Assembly (NCBI RefSeq): GCF_936933875.1
Contig: NZ_CAKZIK010000046.1
Span: forward strand, 28,596-92,595
Length of the DNA stretch: 64,000 bases
Direction of reading: 5' to 3'
Source of the DNA: an uncultured Chryseobacterium sp.
GTDB taxonomy: Bacteria; Bacteroidota; Bacteroidia; Flavobacteriales; Weeksellaceae
The number at the start of each line of letters is the position of its first letter. The first letter of the stretch is position 1. The notes under the pieces are model-generated. The model made no database searches. It had not been told where the DNA came from and worked only from the letters and a program-made list of their open reading frames with translations. Both the position numbers and the translations under genes were made by a program. Shown here piece after piece: positions 52,090 to 61,739 of the stretch.

Positions 52090-54936
52090 ATGAAGAAATT
52101 ATTATTTTCTTTCTCGCTTTTTATATTAATGGTGGGAAATGTGATGGCACAAAACATTCCTGTTGACAATTCTGTAAGGATGGGAACCTTAGCAAACGGA
52201 ATGAAGTATTACATTAAGAAAAATGTAAAGCCGGAGAAAAAAGTAGAGATGCGCCTCGCTATTAACGCCGGTTCTGTTCTGGAAGATGAAAACCAATTGG
52301 GATTAGCTCACTTTATGGAGCACATGAACTTCAACGGTACCAAAAACTTCCCTGGAAACAAACTTGTAGATGCACTACAATCTGTCGGAATCAAATTCGG
52401 GCAGCATCTTAATGCTTACACAAGTTTTGATGAAACGGTTTACATGCTTCCGGTTCCGCTAGACAAACCCGGTAATCTCGATTTAGGATTAAAAGTAATG
52501 GAAGATTGGGCTTTTAATGCGCTTCTTACTGATGAAGAAATCAATAAGGAAAGAGGCGTTGTTCTGGAAGAATTAAGATTAGGTCTTGGTCCGGATAAAA
52601 GAATGATGGACAAATGGTTGCCCAAAATGGCTTACAACTCTCAATATGCGAAACGTTTGCCGATTGGAAGCAAAGCTATTTTAGAAAACTTTAAACCAGA
52701 TGTTTTAAGAAAGTTTCATCAGGAATGGTACCGACCAGATTTAATGGCGCTTGTTATTGTAGGCGACATCAATATCGATGAAATTGAGCAGAAAGTAAAA
52801 GCCAATTTCAGCAACTACAAAAATCCATCAAAATTAAGAGAAAGAACAGTTTACGGAATGCCGAGTCATAAAGAGACTTTGGTGGCTGTAGAAACCGATC
52901 CGGATGCAACAAACTCACAAGTACAACTAGTAATGAAAGAAGATGGTTTGAAAAAACCGCAGGTTACAGTTGCAGATTACGATAAAGGAATTGTACAGAA
53001 TTTGGTAAATACCATGATGAACAATAGGTTAAGAGAGTTAACCAATTCTAATAATCCTCCTTTTACATTTGGGTTTGTGAGTTATGGTAATTTCCTGAGA
53101 ACGAAAGAAGCATTTTCGGGTATGGCTTTAACGAAAGACGGAGGACAGGCTGCAGCTTTAAAAGTCTTATTGGAAGAAGTAGAACGTGCAAAACGTTTCG
53201 GCTTCACACAAACAGAGCTCGACAGAGCAAAAGCACAGGTTCTTTCCGGACTTGAAAGAAGTTATAACAACCGTGATAAAACAGAAAGTTCGATGTTGGT
53301 GGGAGAATATGTAAGAAACTTTTTGGATCAGGAGCCGGTTCCTGGAATTGCATGGGAGTTCGAACAAAACAAATCCTATTTACCTTCGGTAACATTAGCA
53401 CAAACCAATGCAGTAATTAAAGAATTTGTGCGCGAGGATAACAGAGTGGTTGTAGTTACAGGGCCTAAAAAAGAAGCCATTGTATATCCGAATGACGCTC
53501 AGGTGTTGAAAATTTTTGACGATGTTAAAGTTGCTAAAATCGAGCCTTATAAAGAAAAAGCAACCATTGCCAATCTCGTTAAGCCTTTTAAATCAAACGG
53601 AAAAATTGTTAAAACTGAAACCGATTCCAAATTAGGAACTACTACTTTAACATTAAGCAACGGTGCAAAAGTTACTTACAAAAAAACGGATTTCAAGGAA
53701 GACGAAATTGTATTTGCTGCCAGAAGCTTAGGAGGAAACTCTTTATTGCCGGATATAGATTATGTGCAGACGCAGTTTGCATTTCCTGCTCTTGCTGAAG
53801 CTGGAGTAAATGGTTTTAGTAAAAATGATTTAACAAATTATTTGGCTGGAAAACAAGTAAGTGTAAATCCGTCGGTTGGAGGAATTACCGAAGGTTTGAA
53901 CGGAAGAACAGGTCAAAAAGATTTGGGAACGATGATGGAATTAATTTATGCTTATTTTACAGGACTTAATTATGATCCAGCAGCATTTAATGCATACAAG
54001 GAAAAGCAAAATGCGATGTATGCAAACCTGTCTTCTGATCCTAATTTCTATTTCCAGAACCAGTTCCAAAAATTCAGAAATCAAAACAATCCAAGATTTA
54101 CAAGCATTATCCCTTTAGAAGCAGATTGGGCAAAAACCGATTACAAAAAAGCGTACGAATTTTATAAGCAAAGATTCGCTAATGCCGGAAACTTCCATTT
54201 TTATTTTGTTGGAAACATTGATGAGGCAAAACTTAAAGAATATGCAGAACAGTATTTAGCCAGTTTGCCTTCCGACAAGAAAACTACAACATTTAAAGAC
54301 ACTGGTTACAGATCTGTGTACGGAAATTATACAAAAGTGTACAAGAAAGGGAAAGATCCAAAGAGTACGGTTCAGTTGATCTATGGTGGATTAGCAAAAT
54401 ACAATGAAAAGGAAGATTTGGCTTTGTCTGCATTAGGTGAAGTGGCAACTATCAAAGTCATTGAAAAACTCAGAGAAGAAGAAGGCGGAATCTACGGAGG
54501 TGGAGCAAGAGGTGGTATGAGCAAAACACCTTATGGATCTTGGTTTTTCAGTATCAATTTTCCTTTAGGTCCTGAAAATGTAGATAAACTTACGAAGGCT
54601 GCTTTAGCAGAACTTCAGAAAATTATTGATAATGGTCCTGAGCAAAAAGACCTAGATAAATACAAAGAAGGTGAACTTAATGATAATAAAGTGCAGTTGA
54701 AAGACAATAATTATTGGCTCAACAACCTTTATACCTACCAAATTGATGGAGGAGACCGATACGAAATGCTGAATTACGAAAATAATGTAAAAGCGCTTAC
54801 AGTAAAAGATCTTCAGGCGGTGGCTAAGAAATATCTTACAAAAGAAAATCTTATCTCTGCTACTTTAATGCCGGAAGACGGATGGGAAGCTAATATGAAA
54901 AAGGCAGCTCAACCAATGGCTGTTCCTGCTAAATAG
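52090..54936 (+). CDS. M16 family (insulinase-like) metallopeptidase, two-unit
   Basis: A 948-residue exported zinc protease. Signal peptide 1-20 ends V-M-A before Q. The inverted zinc motif H74-x-x-E77-H78 stands in G-L-A-H-F-M-E-H-M-N, with the distal glutamate in the following E-E-L-R-L-G-L block. The second half (from about 500) repeats the M16 fold without the zinc site, including Y-G-G-G-A-R-G-G-M-S. Such enzymes are often found with M16 partners and degrade peptides in the periplasm. It stands alone here. Confidence 0.93.
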   Translation: MKKLLFSFSLFILMVGNVMAQNIPVDNSVRMGTLANGMKYYIKKNVKPEKKVEMRLAINAGSVLEDENQLGLAHFMEHMNFNGTKNFPGNKLVDALQSVGIKFGQHLNAYTSFDETVYMLPVPLDKPGNLDLGLKVMEDWAFNALLTDEEINKERGVVLEELRLGLGPDKRMMDKWLPKMAYNSQYAKRLPIGSKAILENFKPDVLRKFHQEWYRPDLMALVIVGDINIDEIEQKVKANFSNYKNPSKLRERTVYGMPSHKETLVAVETDPDATNSQVQLVMKEDGLKKPQVTVADYDKGIVQNLVNTMMNNRLRELTNSNNPPFTFGFVSYGNFLRTKEAFSGMALTKDGGQAAALKVLLEEVERAKRFGFTQTELDRAKAQVLSGLERSYNNRDKTESSMLVGEYVRNFLDQEPVPGIAWEFEQNKSYLPSVTLAQTNAVIKEFVREDNRVVVVTGPKKEAIVYPNDAQVLKIFDDVKVAKIEPYKEKATIANLVKPFKSNGKIVKTETDSKLGTTTLTLSNGAKVTYKKTDFKEDEIVFAARSLGGNSLLPDIDYVQTQFAFPALAEAGVNGFSKNDLTNYLAGKQVSVNPSVGGITEGLNGRTGQKDLGTMMELIYAYFTGLNYDPAAFNAYKEKQNAMYANLSSDPNFYFQNQFQKFRNQNNPRFTSIIPLEADWAKTDYKKAYEFYKQRFANAGNFHFYFVGNIDEAKLKEYAEQYLASLPSDKKTTTFKDTGYRSVYGNYTKVYKKGKDPKSTVQLIYGGLAKYNEKEDLALSALGEVATIKVIEKLREEEGGIYGGGARGGMSKTPYGSWFFSINFPLGPENVDKLTKAALAELQKIIDNGPEQKDLDKYKEGELNDNKVQLKDNNYWLNNLYTYQIDGGDRYEMLNYENNVKALTVKDLQAVAKKYLTKENLISATLMPEDGWEANMKKAAQPMAVPAK

Positions 54937-54958
54937 GAATTTTAAAATGATTAATTTT

Positions 54959-54994
54959 TCGGGCGGCACGCTTTGCGTGCCGCCCGATTTTTTT
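54959..54994 (+). terminator. Terminator of the M16 peptidase gene (GC-rich)
   Basis: Thirteen-bp stem TCGGGCGGCACGC with its exact complement around TTT (54959-54987), followed by seven Ts. Much GC-richer than its surroundings. Confidence 0.8.
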
Positions 54995-55225
54995 CATTAT
55001 ATCTGAAAATTAGAAATCATAGGTTCGTGCAAAAGATAATTTTCCAGCGGAGATAAATTTTTGTTCTGAAGATGCAGATTGGCAGTTACAATTACCGAGT
55101 TTTCTCTTTATTCCAAACTTAAAATTTCTACAATTTTGGAAAAATTCCACAATCGCAATTCAAATAAATGTATTGAAAAACTCAAAGAGCTTCTTTCTGT
55201 CAGTTATTAAGGTCTAATTGCCGTT
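54995..55225. other. Gene-free AT-rich stretch
   Basis: No reading frame, promoter box or repeat that I can support between the M16 terminator and the DUF3109 gene. Confidence 0.5.
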
Positions 55226-55813
55226 TCATTTGTTTTTGAATTCTTTTTCCCATTCTTCGGCAGCATCGCTTAAAACGGTATAAAATTCTTCGCCGTATTT
55301 TCTTATCAAAGGGGTTTTCAGAAATTTGTACACGGGAACTTGCAGTTCTTTTCCGAGTTCACAGGCATCACTACAAATCGGCCATTCATGGTAATTTAAA
55401 GCAGTGAAAGTTGAATAATCCTTCACTCTAATCGGATACAGGTGACAGGAAATCGGTTTTTGCCAATCCACTGCGCCATCTTCATAGGCTTTTTCGATAC
55501 CGCATTTCGTAATTCCGCGTTCGTCGAAAATGACGTAAGCGCATTCTTCTCCATTCACCATTGGCGTTACGAAATCGCCGTCACTTGGGTCAACAGTCCA
55601 GTTTCCTTGCTGCTCAAGAGCTTTTACGCCTTCCGGACGAAGATAAGGTTTCACTTTCTCGAAAATGTCATCCAAAATTTTGGTTTCCTCTCTGTCCAAA
55701 GGAGCTCCAACATCGCCTTCAACGCAACATGCGCCTTTACATTTGGTAAGGTTGCACACAAATTCTTCGGAGAAAATATCTTCAGAAATCAGTTTGTTAT
55801 CTATCTGTATCAT
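55226..55813 (-). CDS. DUF3109 family cysteine-rich protein
   Basis: A 195-residue soluble protein with clustered cysteines: C-N-L-T-K-C-K-G-A-C-C near 20-30, then C in G-E-E-C-A-Y, T-K-C-G, S-C-H-L-Y-P, and P-I-C-S-D-A-C. This pattern is that of DUF3109 (YkgJ-type) proteins, thought to hold metal or an iron-sulfur cluster, function unknown. Six bases separate it from the DUF6427 gene upstream, so they form an operon. Confidence 0.85.
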   Translation of the reverse strand: MIQIDNKLISEDIFSEEFVCNLTKCKGACCVEGDVGAPLDREETKILDDIFEKVKPYLRPEGVKALEQQGNWTVDPSDGDFVTPMVNGEECAYVIFDERGITKCGIEKAYEDGAVDWQKPISCHLYPIRVKDYSTFTALNYHEWPICSDACELGKELQVPVYKFLKTPLIRKYGEEFYTVLSDAAEEWEKEFKNK

Positions 55814-55819
55814 AATTCT

Positions 55820-56725
55820 TTAAAATAATTGGACGTAATTGCTCAGTTTAAACAAAATTAAACATAAAATAATGAGCCATAATCCGGTTTCTTTCATCCA
55901 GTATTTCGGGAAAAACTTCAAAACTCTTGTTAAAATAATACTCGCCGGAAAAGCCATCAGTAAAAGATATTCGTAATGATTTCCCATGTACAAAATAATT
56001 GTAACAAGCTGCGCAAGGATGAAAATTAAGAGAAAGGTATATTTAAATCTGCTTGTGGGACTTTTCTGGCTGTAATACCTGAAATGGTCCATCACTGCAT
56101 AAATCATCAATCCTAAAACCGGCACCAAAAAAAGTAAGGATTCGTAGTTTTTGATGAATTTTGAATCTGGAATCGGAAGATAATTTTGGTCGAATGTGGT
56201 GTAACCAATGAAGTACATCACACAAAAATAGGCTGTGAAAGTTAAAATCATCCCGAAAAACAGACGGAAAAGATTCAGCCCAATTCTACCTGAAGTCGCA
56301 ATAACATGCAGAATCACAAAAATCAGCATCGGCCAGGTTGTCGGTAAAAAGAGATAATTGATGGCTAAAATTGCACCTACTAAAAGGTAAGATTTTTTGC
56401 GGATATCGTCTTCTGTACTCGTTAAAATCAGTAAAAGGAAAGAGTTGGTTAACAAAGAAACTGCAATGCCGATGTCGAGATTTCCGGGATACAAAGCGAA
56501 TACGAAAAAGCTGTAAAGAAAGAGCGGAAGATGCGTTTGATACGTTAAATTAATCTGGTTGAAAATAAAATAACACAGCGCTACACCACAAAAGGTTATT
56601 ATCGCAGAAACTCCTTCTAAATAATTAAAATTCAGTACGTTAAATGCAATTACAATGAAAAGAAGAAATAAGATGTAAACCGGAACCGAAAAAATATTGC
56701 TTTCTTTTGAAAGTAATCGAAACAT
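55820..56725 (-). CDS. DUF6427 family integral membrane protein
   Basis: A 301-residue polytopic membrane protein with about nine membrane segments. The N-terminus M-F-R-L-L-S-K-E-S-N-I-F-S and the E-G-V-S-A-I segment match DUF6427, a Bacteroidota family of unknown function. It precedes DUF3109 and is divergent from the DUF6341-like gene, a neighbourhood common in this group (family knowledge). Confidence 0.75.
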   Translation of the reverse strand: MFRLLSKESNIFSVPVYILFLLFIVIAFNVLNFNYLEGVSAIITFCGVALCYFIFNQINLTYQTHLPLFLYSFFVFALYPGNLDIGIAVSLLTNSFLLLILTSTEDDIRKKSYLLVGAILAINYLFLPTTWPMLIFVILHVIATSGRIGLNLFRLFFGMILTFTAYFCVMYFIGYTTFDQNYLPIPDSKFIKNYESLLFLVPVLGLMIYAVMDHFRYYSQKSPTSRFKYTFLLIFILAQLVTIILYMGNHYEYLLLMAFPASIILTRVLKFFPKYWMKETGLWLIILCLILFKLSNYVQLF

Positions 56726-56768
56726 TTTTTATAAATTTGTGCAAAGTTAATTTAAAATAAGGAAAATA

Positions 56769-57002
56769 ATGACGTCTTTCTGGTTATTCTTAAGCAAAGT
56801 ATTCAAATGGTCTTTCGGTTTTTATGATGCGTTGGGAAATGTGCTTAACTGGGTGTTGTTCCTGGTTGCTTCTGCTTTGTTTATTTACTGGTGCTACGTT
56901 TTGGTAGTAACTTTGGGTGGTGATAAGGATAAAGAGTATCATTCGCCAACAGAAGGAAATTTCCCTTATTACGATCCTAAGATCTACAACAAAGAAGGTT
57001 AA
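56769..57002 (+). CDS. Small DUF6341-like membrane protein
   Basis: A 77-residue protein with one or two hydrophobic segments (about 4-20 and 26-50) and a charged C-terminus ending Y-Y-D-P-K-I-Y-N-K-E-G. It matches the short DUF6341 proteins that neighbour DUF6427 in Flavobacteriia. Function unknown. Followed by a strong bidirectional terminator. Confidence 0.7.
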   Translation: MTSFWLFLSKVFKWSFGFYDALGNVLNWVLFLVASALFIYWCYVLVVTLGGDKDKEYHSPTEGNFPYYDPKIYNKEG

Positions 57003-57020
57003 TTAATTGGTATATAGATA

Positions 57021-57055
57021 AAAAACCCGTTCAAATTTTTTGGACGGGTTTTTTA
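57021..57055. terminator. Bidirectional terminator between DUF6341-like and uspA-like genes
   Basis: Long stem (AAAAAACCCGT with ACGGGTTTTTT and an inner TCAAA/TTTGG extension) around a TTT loop; runs of A and T serve both strands. Confidence 0.9.
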
Positions 57056-57075
57056 GTTTAGTGAATGTGAATCAA

Positions 57076-57513
57076 TTAGTTATGCATCGGGATCACCACC
57101 ACAGGAATGGGTGAACTTTTGGTAAGATCTTTTGTTAAGCTTCCTACGAAAACATCATAAATTCCGCTTCTTCCGTGTGAACCCATTACGATGTATGACG
57201 CATTTTTTTCACGGCAATAATCAAGAATGATGTCTTTTGCAACGCCTTGTTTCAGAATATGTTCGCAGTCCACATTTTGAGCAGTAATGCGCTGTTGTAT
57301 GCGGTTAAGTTCCTGTAGTTCTTCCTTAATTTCGTTCTGTTCCACCTCCGGAAAATACTGAAATCCCATATCGCCAATCGCAAAACCAATATCTGCGGGA
57401 GCAACGTGTATCAAACAGATTTGTCCGTTGGTTTGTTTAGCAAATTTTACGGCTCCTTCTATTAATTTATCGGTAGTTTCAGAGAAATCAACCGGCAAAA
57501 CGATTTTAATCAT
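57076..57513 (-). CDS. Universal stress protein (UspA family)
   Basis: A 145-residue single-domain protein. The ATP-binding signature G-S-H-G-R-S-G, nine residues, then G-S-L-T is present near the C-terminus, with V-D-F-S at the N-terminus. These ATP-binding members are thought to help survival under stress. Single gene with its own terminator. Confidence 0.92.
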   Translation of the reverse strand: MIKIVLPVDFSETTDKLIEGAVKFAKQTNGQICLIHVAPADIGFAIGDMGFQYFPEVEQNEIKEELQELNRIQQRITAQNVDCEHILKQGVAKDIILDYCREKNASYIVMGSHGRSGIYDVFVGSLTKDLTKSSPIPVVVIPMHN

Positions 57514-57585
57514 GATGTTCTGAATTTTGTTCCTTAAAGTTACGAATAATTTTGTAGTGAATTTTCATGTTGCTGGTGATTATTA

Positions 57586-58194
57586 TCACTGAATTCTTAC
57601 ATCGAAAACTTTTTGGTCTTCGAGATAACCTTCAAGAATATCATTTTCAGAGACTTTTCCAACGCCTTTCGGAGTTCCGGTGAAGATTAAATCTCCAACA
57701 CGAAGCGTGAAATACTGCGAAACAAAAGCGATAATTTTTTCCGGCGAAAAAATCATCAGATTGGTATTTCCGTCCTGAACTTTTTCTTTGTTTTTTAACA
57801 ATGAAAAGTTGAGGTTTTTCATATCGAAATTTTCTTTTTTATAAAATTCCGAAAGGACAGCAGAACCATCAAAACCTTTGGCAAGTTCCCATGGTAAGCC
57901 CTTTTCTTTCAGTTTGCTCTGTAAATCTCTCGCAGTAAAATCAATACCCAAACCAATTTCATCGTAATATTTTCCGGCATTTTCTTCCTGGATATATTTT
58001 CCGCCTTTAGAAATTTTGAGAACGACTTCTGCTTCATAATGTACATCCTGCGAAAATTCCGGGATGTAAAAATCGGTTCCTTTTTTAAGAACAGCAGTGT
58101 CGGGTTTGATGAAAATTACAGGGCTTTCCGGAACTTCATTTCCGAGTTCTTTGGCGTGTTCCGCGTAATTTCTTCCTATGCAGATGATTTTCAT
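57586..58194 (-). CDS. Fumarylacetoacetate hydrolase (FAH) family protein
   Basis: A 202-residue enzyme of the FAH fold: F-I-K-P-D near 27-31, metal-binding E-A-E near 54-56 in H-Y-E-A-E-V-V-L, and F-T-G-T-P-K-G-V-G near the end. Members cleave or decarboxylate acylpyruvates (FahD1-type, oxaloacetate decarboxylase and others). Length is that of the small FAHD1-like group. The substrate cannot be told from sequence. Confidence 0.9.
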   Translation of the reverse strand: MKIICIGRNYAEHAKELGNEVPESPVIFIKPDTAVLKKGTDFYIPEFSQDVHYEAEVVLKISKGGKYIQEENAGKYYDEIGLGIDFTARDLQSKLKEKGLPWELAKGFDGSAVLSEFYKKENFDMKNLNFSLLKNKEKVQDGNTNLMIFSPEKIIAFVSQYFTLRVGDLIFTGTPKGVGKVSENDILEGYLEDQKVFDVRIQ

Positions 58195-58358
58195 AATAAC
58201 ATTGATATTTTTTCAACCACAAAAGTCACAAAAGAAAAAGTAAATTAATTATTCGTTTTAAAGCAAACAAAATTAAAATCAAAGATTTTAAACTTTTAAC
58301 CCCTTTTGAGTGGCTTCAATAAAAAGAAAAACTCTTTTGTGACTATTGTGGTTTAACA

Positions 58359-59123
58359 TTAAAACTTGCTTCGCAGTTGAATTCCTGTCAAAACCTTTTT
58401 CGTGTACAAAGGAAAATCTGCATTCTGAATCCAGCCGTAATATCCCACATCTTTCTGGAAAACATCTTTCACTCTTTGTCCTTTATATTTCCCAAACGTG
58501 AAAATTTCTTTCTGGTCCTCATCAAAAGCAATAAATCCGGCTAAATCTGCAAAACGGCTATGGAAGGAATATTCACTTAGACCTGCAATTTCGTTTGGTA
58601 AATCATCATATTTGCCAACCTGTGCATCCAGAACCTCAAAGGTAGCCATGACATCAGCTTCGGCGGAATGAGCATTTTCCAATGTTTTTCCGCAGTAGAA
58701 ATTGTAAGCTGCCGTAAGATTTCTCGGTTCTTTTTTATGGAAAATCGTTTGTGCATCAACCAATTTGAATTTATTCAAATCAAAATCAATTTCTGCGCGC
58801 AAAAGTTCTTCAGCCAAAAGGGGAACATCAAATCGGTTGGAATTAAATCCTCCCAAATCGCTCCCTGCAATCATCTCCATAATTTTTGGAGCGATTTCTC
58901 TGAATTTAGGTGCGTCTTTCACATCTTCATCAAAAATTCCGTGTACGGCGGAAGCTTCCTTGGGAATATACATTTCCGGATTCACGAGCCAGGTTTTGCT
59001 TTCGCGCGAGGCATCGGGATTGACCTTCAGGATGCAGATTTCGACAATTTTGTCCTTTGCGACATTTACACCGGTGGTTTCAAGGTCGAAAATGCAGAGT
59101 GGTTTATGTAATTTTAAATTCAT
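58359..59123 (-). CDS. DEDDh 3'-5' exonuclease
   Basis: A 254-residue protein with a DnaQ-like exonuclease domain. Motif I D-L-E-T-T-G (about 14-19), motif II around G-F-N-S-N-R-F-D, motif III H-S-A-E-A-D near 152-157. The C-terminal F-T-F-G-K-Y-K-G-Q segment is the extra tail seen in the Bacteroidota relatives. It may proofread or trim single-strand ends; no polymerase subunit is adjacent. Separated from pssA by 64 bases holding a perfect 18-bp palindrome at 59139-59156. Confidence 0.88.
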   Translation of the reverse strand: MNLKLHKPLCIFDLETTGVNVAKDKIVEICILKVNPDASRESKTWLVNPEMYIPKEASAVHGIFDEDVKDAPKFREIAPKIMEMIAGSDLGGFNSNRFDVPLLAEELLRAEIDFDLNKFKLVDAQTIFHKKEPRNLTAAYNFYCGKTLENAHSAEADVMATFEVLDAQVGKYDDLPNEIAGLSEYSFHSRFADLAGFIAFDEDQKEIFTFGKYKGQRVKDVFQKDVGYYGWIQNADFPLYTKKVLTGIQLRSKF

Positions 59124-59187
59124 GATTTAGTACGTAGTGACCATTCGTGAATGGTCTGATAAAAGTGTGAACGTTCGAGAACATTCA

Positions 59188-59901
59188 TTACGACAGTTGT
59201 TTTTGAAAAATAATCGACACCAAAATATACCAAAAAATTACCAAAGGAATTCCAACAATTTTGAAAATCAGCAAAATCAAAATTGCACCAATCAACAAAA
59301 CAATTTTCGGGATATTGTCCTGAATTTTCATGGATTTGAATTTCATCGCAATCATTTTGATGGGAGAAATTAGGAGCCAGCAACTTAAGATTGTTAAAGC
59401 AATTAATGTCAATGGATTTTGCAAAATGTCCTGCAGAAAATTAACTTTTTTGAACGCGTAAAAAAGTCCAAATATTAAAATTGTATTACTTGGCGTGTTC
59501 AATCCTTTAAAATAATATTTCTGATCTTCATCAATATTAAAAATAGCCAGCCTTAAACATGAAAATAGGGTAATGAAAAGTCCTAAATATTTAATTTCAA
59601 AAGGTAAATTCAAACCAAAAATTTCAGTTCCGAACGGTTCCAGCAATTTATACATCGCCAATCCCGGAATCAAACCAAAACTTACCATGTCCGCCAAAGA
59701 ATCCAACTGAACTCCAAGATTGGAATTGGCTTTCAAAGCTCTTGCAACAAAACCATCAAAAAAATCTAGTATCAACGAAATAATAATGCAGACTGCCGTT
59801 GTTAGATAATCACCATTAATAAGATGAATGGCTCCAATACAACCCGAAAAAAGATTTCCGAGCGTAAGCATATTGGCGAAATTGTTTTTTATAAAATTCA
59901 T
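59188..59901 (-). CDS. pssA: CDP-diacylglycerol-serine O-phosphatidyltransferase
   Basis: Makes phosphatidylserine, the precursor of phosphatidylethanolamine. The 237-residue polytopic membrane protein carries the CDP-alcohol phosphotransferase signature D-G-x2-A-R-x8-G-x3-D-S-x2-D (F-D-G-F-V-A-R-A-L ... L-D-S-L-A-D). The start overlaps the end of the YbhN-like gene by four bases (ATGA), so the two are translated together. Confidence 0.95.
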   Translation of the reverse strand: MNFIKNNFANMLTLGNLFSGCIGAIHLINGDYLTTAVCIIISLILDFFDGFVARALKANSNLGVQLDSLADMVSFGLIPGLAMYKLLEPFGTEIFGLNLPFEIKYLGLFITLFSCLRLAIFNIDEDQKYYFKGLNTPSNTILIFGLFYAFKKVNFLQDILQNPLTLIALTILSCWLLISPIKMIAMKFKSMKIQDNIPKIVLLIGAILILLIFKIVGIPLVIFWYILVSIIFQKQLS

Positions 59902-60767
59902 AATTCGTCAGTAGTTTTCAAATTTAGTTTTCTTAGCTGGAAATACACGCCAAAAAATGAAAAAAATGCAGTAATTACTGTAAATAATAATGATGCAGAA
60001 ACCGAAATATTGGGATTAAAATCAAAATATTTTGAGGCTTGTAAAAAAAGCATTTCACGAACACCTATTCCAGCAAAAGAAATTAGGCTTAATACAGAAC
60101 TGGACAGGAAAACAATGGCGTAAATTGTGTAGTTGCTTTCTAAACCGAGACTTTTTAATAACAAAATAAAACTTACAACCTGTAAAATTTGAATTAAAAC
60201 TGAAAGTAAAAAAGTCAATAAAAATATGTTTTTGTACTGCGAAAAAAGCTTTTTTGTAAAGAAATATGTCGCTGTTATTCCGATTATTATTCCGATAATT
60301 TCGAGCCAAATATAATCTCCAAAACCAGAAAGTTGCGTTGCAAATACGAGTATTAGGACACAAATCGCCAAAAGCCCACTTAATCTGTCATTAAATAATG
60401 ATGAGGTTAATTTTTTAGAATTCCAGCCAAATTTTTTATTTAAAATATACACTTTGTAAGCGTCTCCGCCAATTCCTCCAGGAATAAAGAAATTGTAAAA
60501 CATTCCCAAAAAATACAATTCTAAATTGCTTTTAAAACTTAAATTAAAACCATTGGCAAAAAAATACTTTTCTAATCTTTTGGTCGAAACAATTTGAGAT
60601 GCCAAAAAGAAAATTGCACCTAATAACAAATAAAAAATATTGATACTCTTCCAAAGTTCGGATATTTCCTGAAAAGGAATTTTCGTGAAAACAAAATACA
60701 GCAATGCAATGCTGATAACTATTTTCAGAAGGTTAATCGATAACTTTTTCAGCTTGTTTTTGTCCAA
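59898..60767 (-). CDS. YbhN-like / lysylphosphatidylglycerol synthase TM-type membrane protein
   Basis: A 289-residue protein with about seven membrane segments of the UPF0104 family, the transmembrane flippase-like part of the lysylphosphatidylglycerol synthases. S-T-K-R-L, G-G-I-G-G-D-A-Y-K-V and S-F-A-G-I-G-V-R-E appear at the family's positions. No aminoacyl transferase domain is present. It overlaps the glycosyltransferase gene by 35 bases and pssA by 4, so it belongs to an envelope lipid operon. Confidence 0.85.
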   Translation of the reverse strand: MDKNKLKKLSINLLKIVISIALLYFVFTKIPFQEISELWKSINIFYLLLGAIFFLASQIVSTKRLEKYFFANGFNLSFKSNLELYFLGMFYNFFIPGGIGGDAYKVYILNKKFGWNSKKLTSSLFNDRLSGLLAICVLILVFATQLSGFGDYIWLEIIGIIIGITATYFFTKKLFSQYKNIFLLTFLLSVLIQILQVVSFILLLKSLGLESNYTIYAIVFLSSSVLSLISFAGIGVREMLFLQASKYFDFNPNISVSASLLFTVITAFFSFFGVYFQLRKLNLKTTDEL

Positions 60768-61701
60768 AAGTTATGGTTTTACGGATGTTGAACGGTCTTT
60801 TGCTTTGGGATTCGTAGTAGGTTTTCATCAACATATCAATGATAATTCCCGTTGTGAAAAACTGTATTCCGATAAATACCAACAAAACTCCTAAAATTAA
60901 TAAAGGTCTCCCACCAATTTCGTTTCCTAAAAGCTTTACAATTAGAAGATATAAATTGATGAGCATCCCCAATGTAAAGGTAATTAAACCAATATTTCCG
61001 AATAAATAAATAGGCTTCGAAAGATATTTTTGGTTGAAAAGAACCAAAAGCAAGTCATTAATAACTTTAAAAGTTCTGTTCATCCCATATTTGGAAACAC
61101 CGAACTGTCGGGCGTGGTGTTTTACAGGCATTTCCGTAATTCGAGCGCCATTAAGATGCGCCATCAAACTGATAAAACGATGGTTTTCCCCATAGAGATT
61201 CAAATCTTTAGCGGTTTCATTAGTGAAAACTTTCAATGCGCAACCTTGATCTGAGATTTGAAGTTTTGTAGTGTTTTTGATAATGAAATTGGCAATTCTG
61301 GAAGGTATCGTTCTTACAGAAGAATCCTGACGTTTTTGCCTTTTTCCAACTACCAAATCATAATGTCCTTTTTCAAGTAAATCCACCATTGCAGGGATAT
61401 CTGAAGGGTCATTTTGTAAATCTCCATCCAAAGTAATGATGTAATCACCAGTTGCATAGTCGAAACCAGCCATCATTGCGGAACTTTGTCCATAGTTTTT
61501 TTTCAGTTGAATGAGAACAACATTTGGATCATTTTTCTCACAAATATCCTTTACAGTGCCGTCTGTTGAATTATCGTCAATCAAAATTAATTCATAATGT
61601 AAACCAGACATTGAATCTCGGATTTTATCAATCAGAAGTCCTGCATTGCCTTGCTCATTGTACATTGGGATGACGAGTGAGTAAAATTTGTTATAATCCA
61701 T
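60733..61701 (-). CDS. Glycosyltransferase family 2, polyprenol-phosphate type
   Basis: A 322-residue membrane-anchored glycosyltransferase. Nucleotide-binding D-D-N-S-T-D-G near 40, the DxD motif D-G-D-L-Q-N-D near 93, and two C-terminal membrane segments (about 230-250 and 265-285), as in ArnC- or DPM1-like enzymes that load a sugar onto a lipid carrier. The frame opens at 61767, but a -7 box lies between, so ATG 61701 is used. First gene of the operon with the YbhN-like protein and pssA. Confidence 0.88.
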   Translation of the reverse strand: MDYNKFYSLVIPMYNEQGNAGLLIDKIRDSMSGLHYELILIDDNSTDGTVKDICEKNDPNVVLIQLKKNYGQSSAMMAGFDYATGDYIITLDGDLQNDPSDIPAMVDLLEKGHYDLVVGKRQKRQDSSVRTIPSRIANFIIKNTTKLQISDQGCALKVFTNETAKDLNLYGENHRFISLMAHLNGARITEMPVKHHARQFGVSKYGMNRTFKVINDLLLVLFNQKYLSKPIYLFGNIGLITFTLGMLINLYLLIVKLLGNEIGGRPLLILGVLLVFIGIQFFTTGIIIDMLMKTYYESQSKRPFNIRKTITFGQKQAEKVID

Positions 61702-61719
61702 TTGTTTGGTGTGAATTGC

Positions 61720-61727
61720 TAAATTTG
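61720..61727 (+). promoter_or_regulatory. -7 box of the ArnT-like gene
   Basis: TAAATTTG, an exact match, 38 bases before ATG 61766. It faces the -7 box of the opposite gene at 61740-61747. Confidence 0.55.
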
Positions 61728-61739
61728 CAAAAATTAATG

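Noticed and set aside
59139..59156. Terminator between the exonuclease and pssA genes
   Set aside because: The 18-bp palindrome GACCATTC-GT-GAATGGTC is perfect but no T-run follows on either strand.
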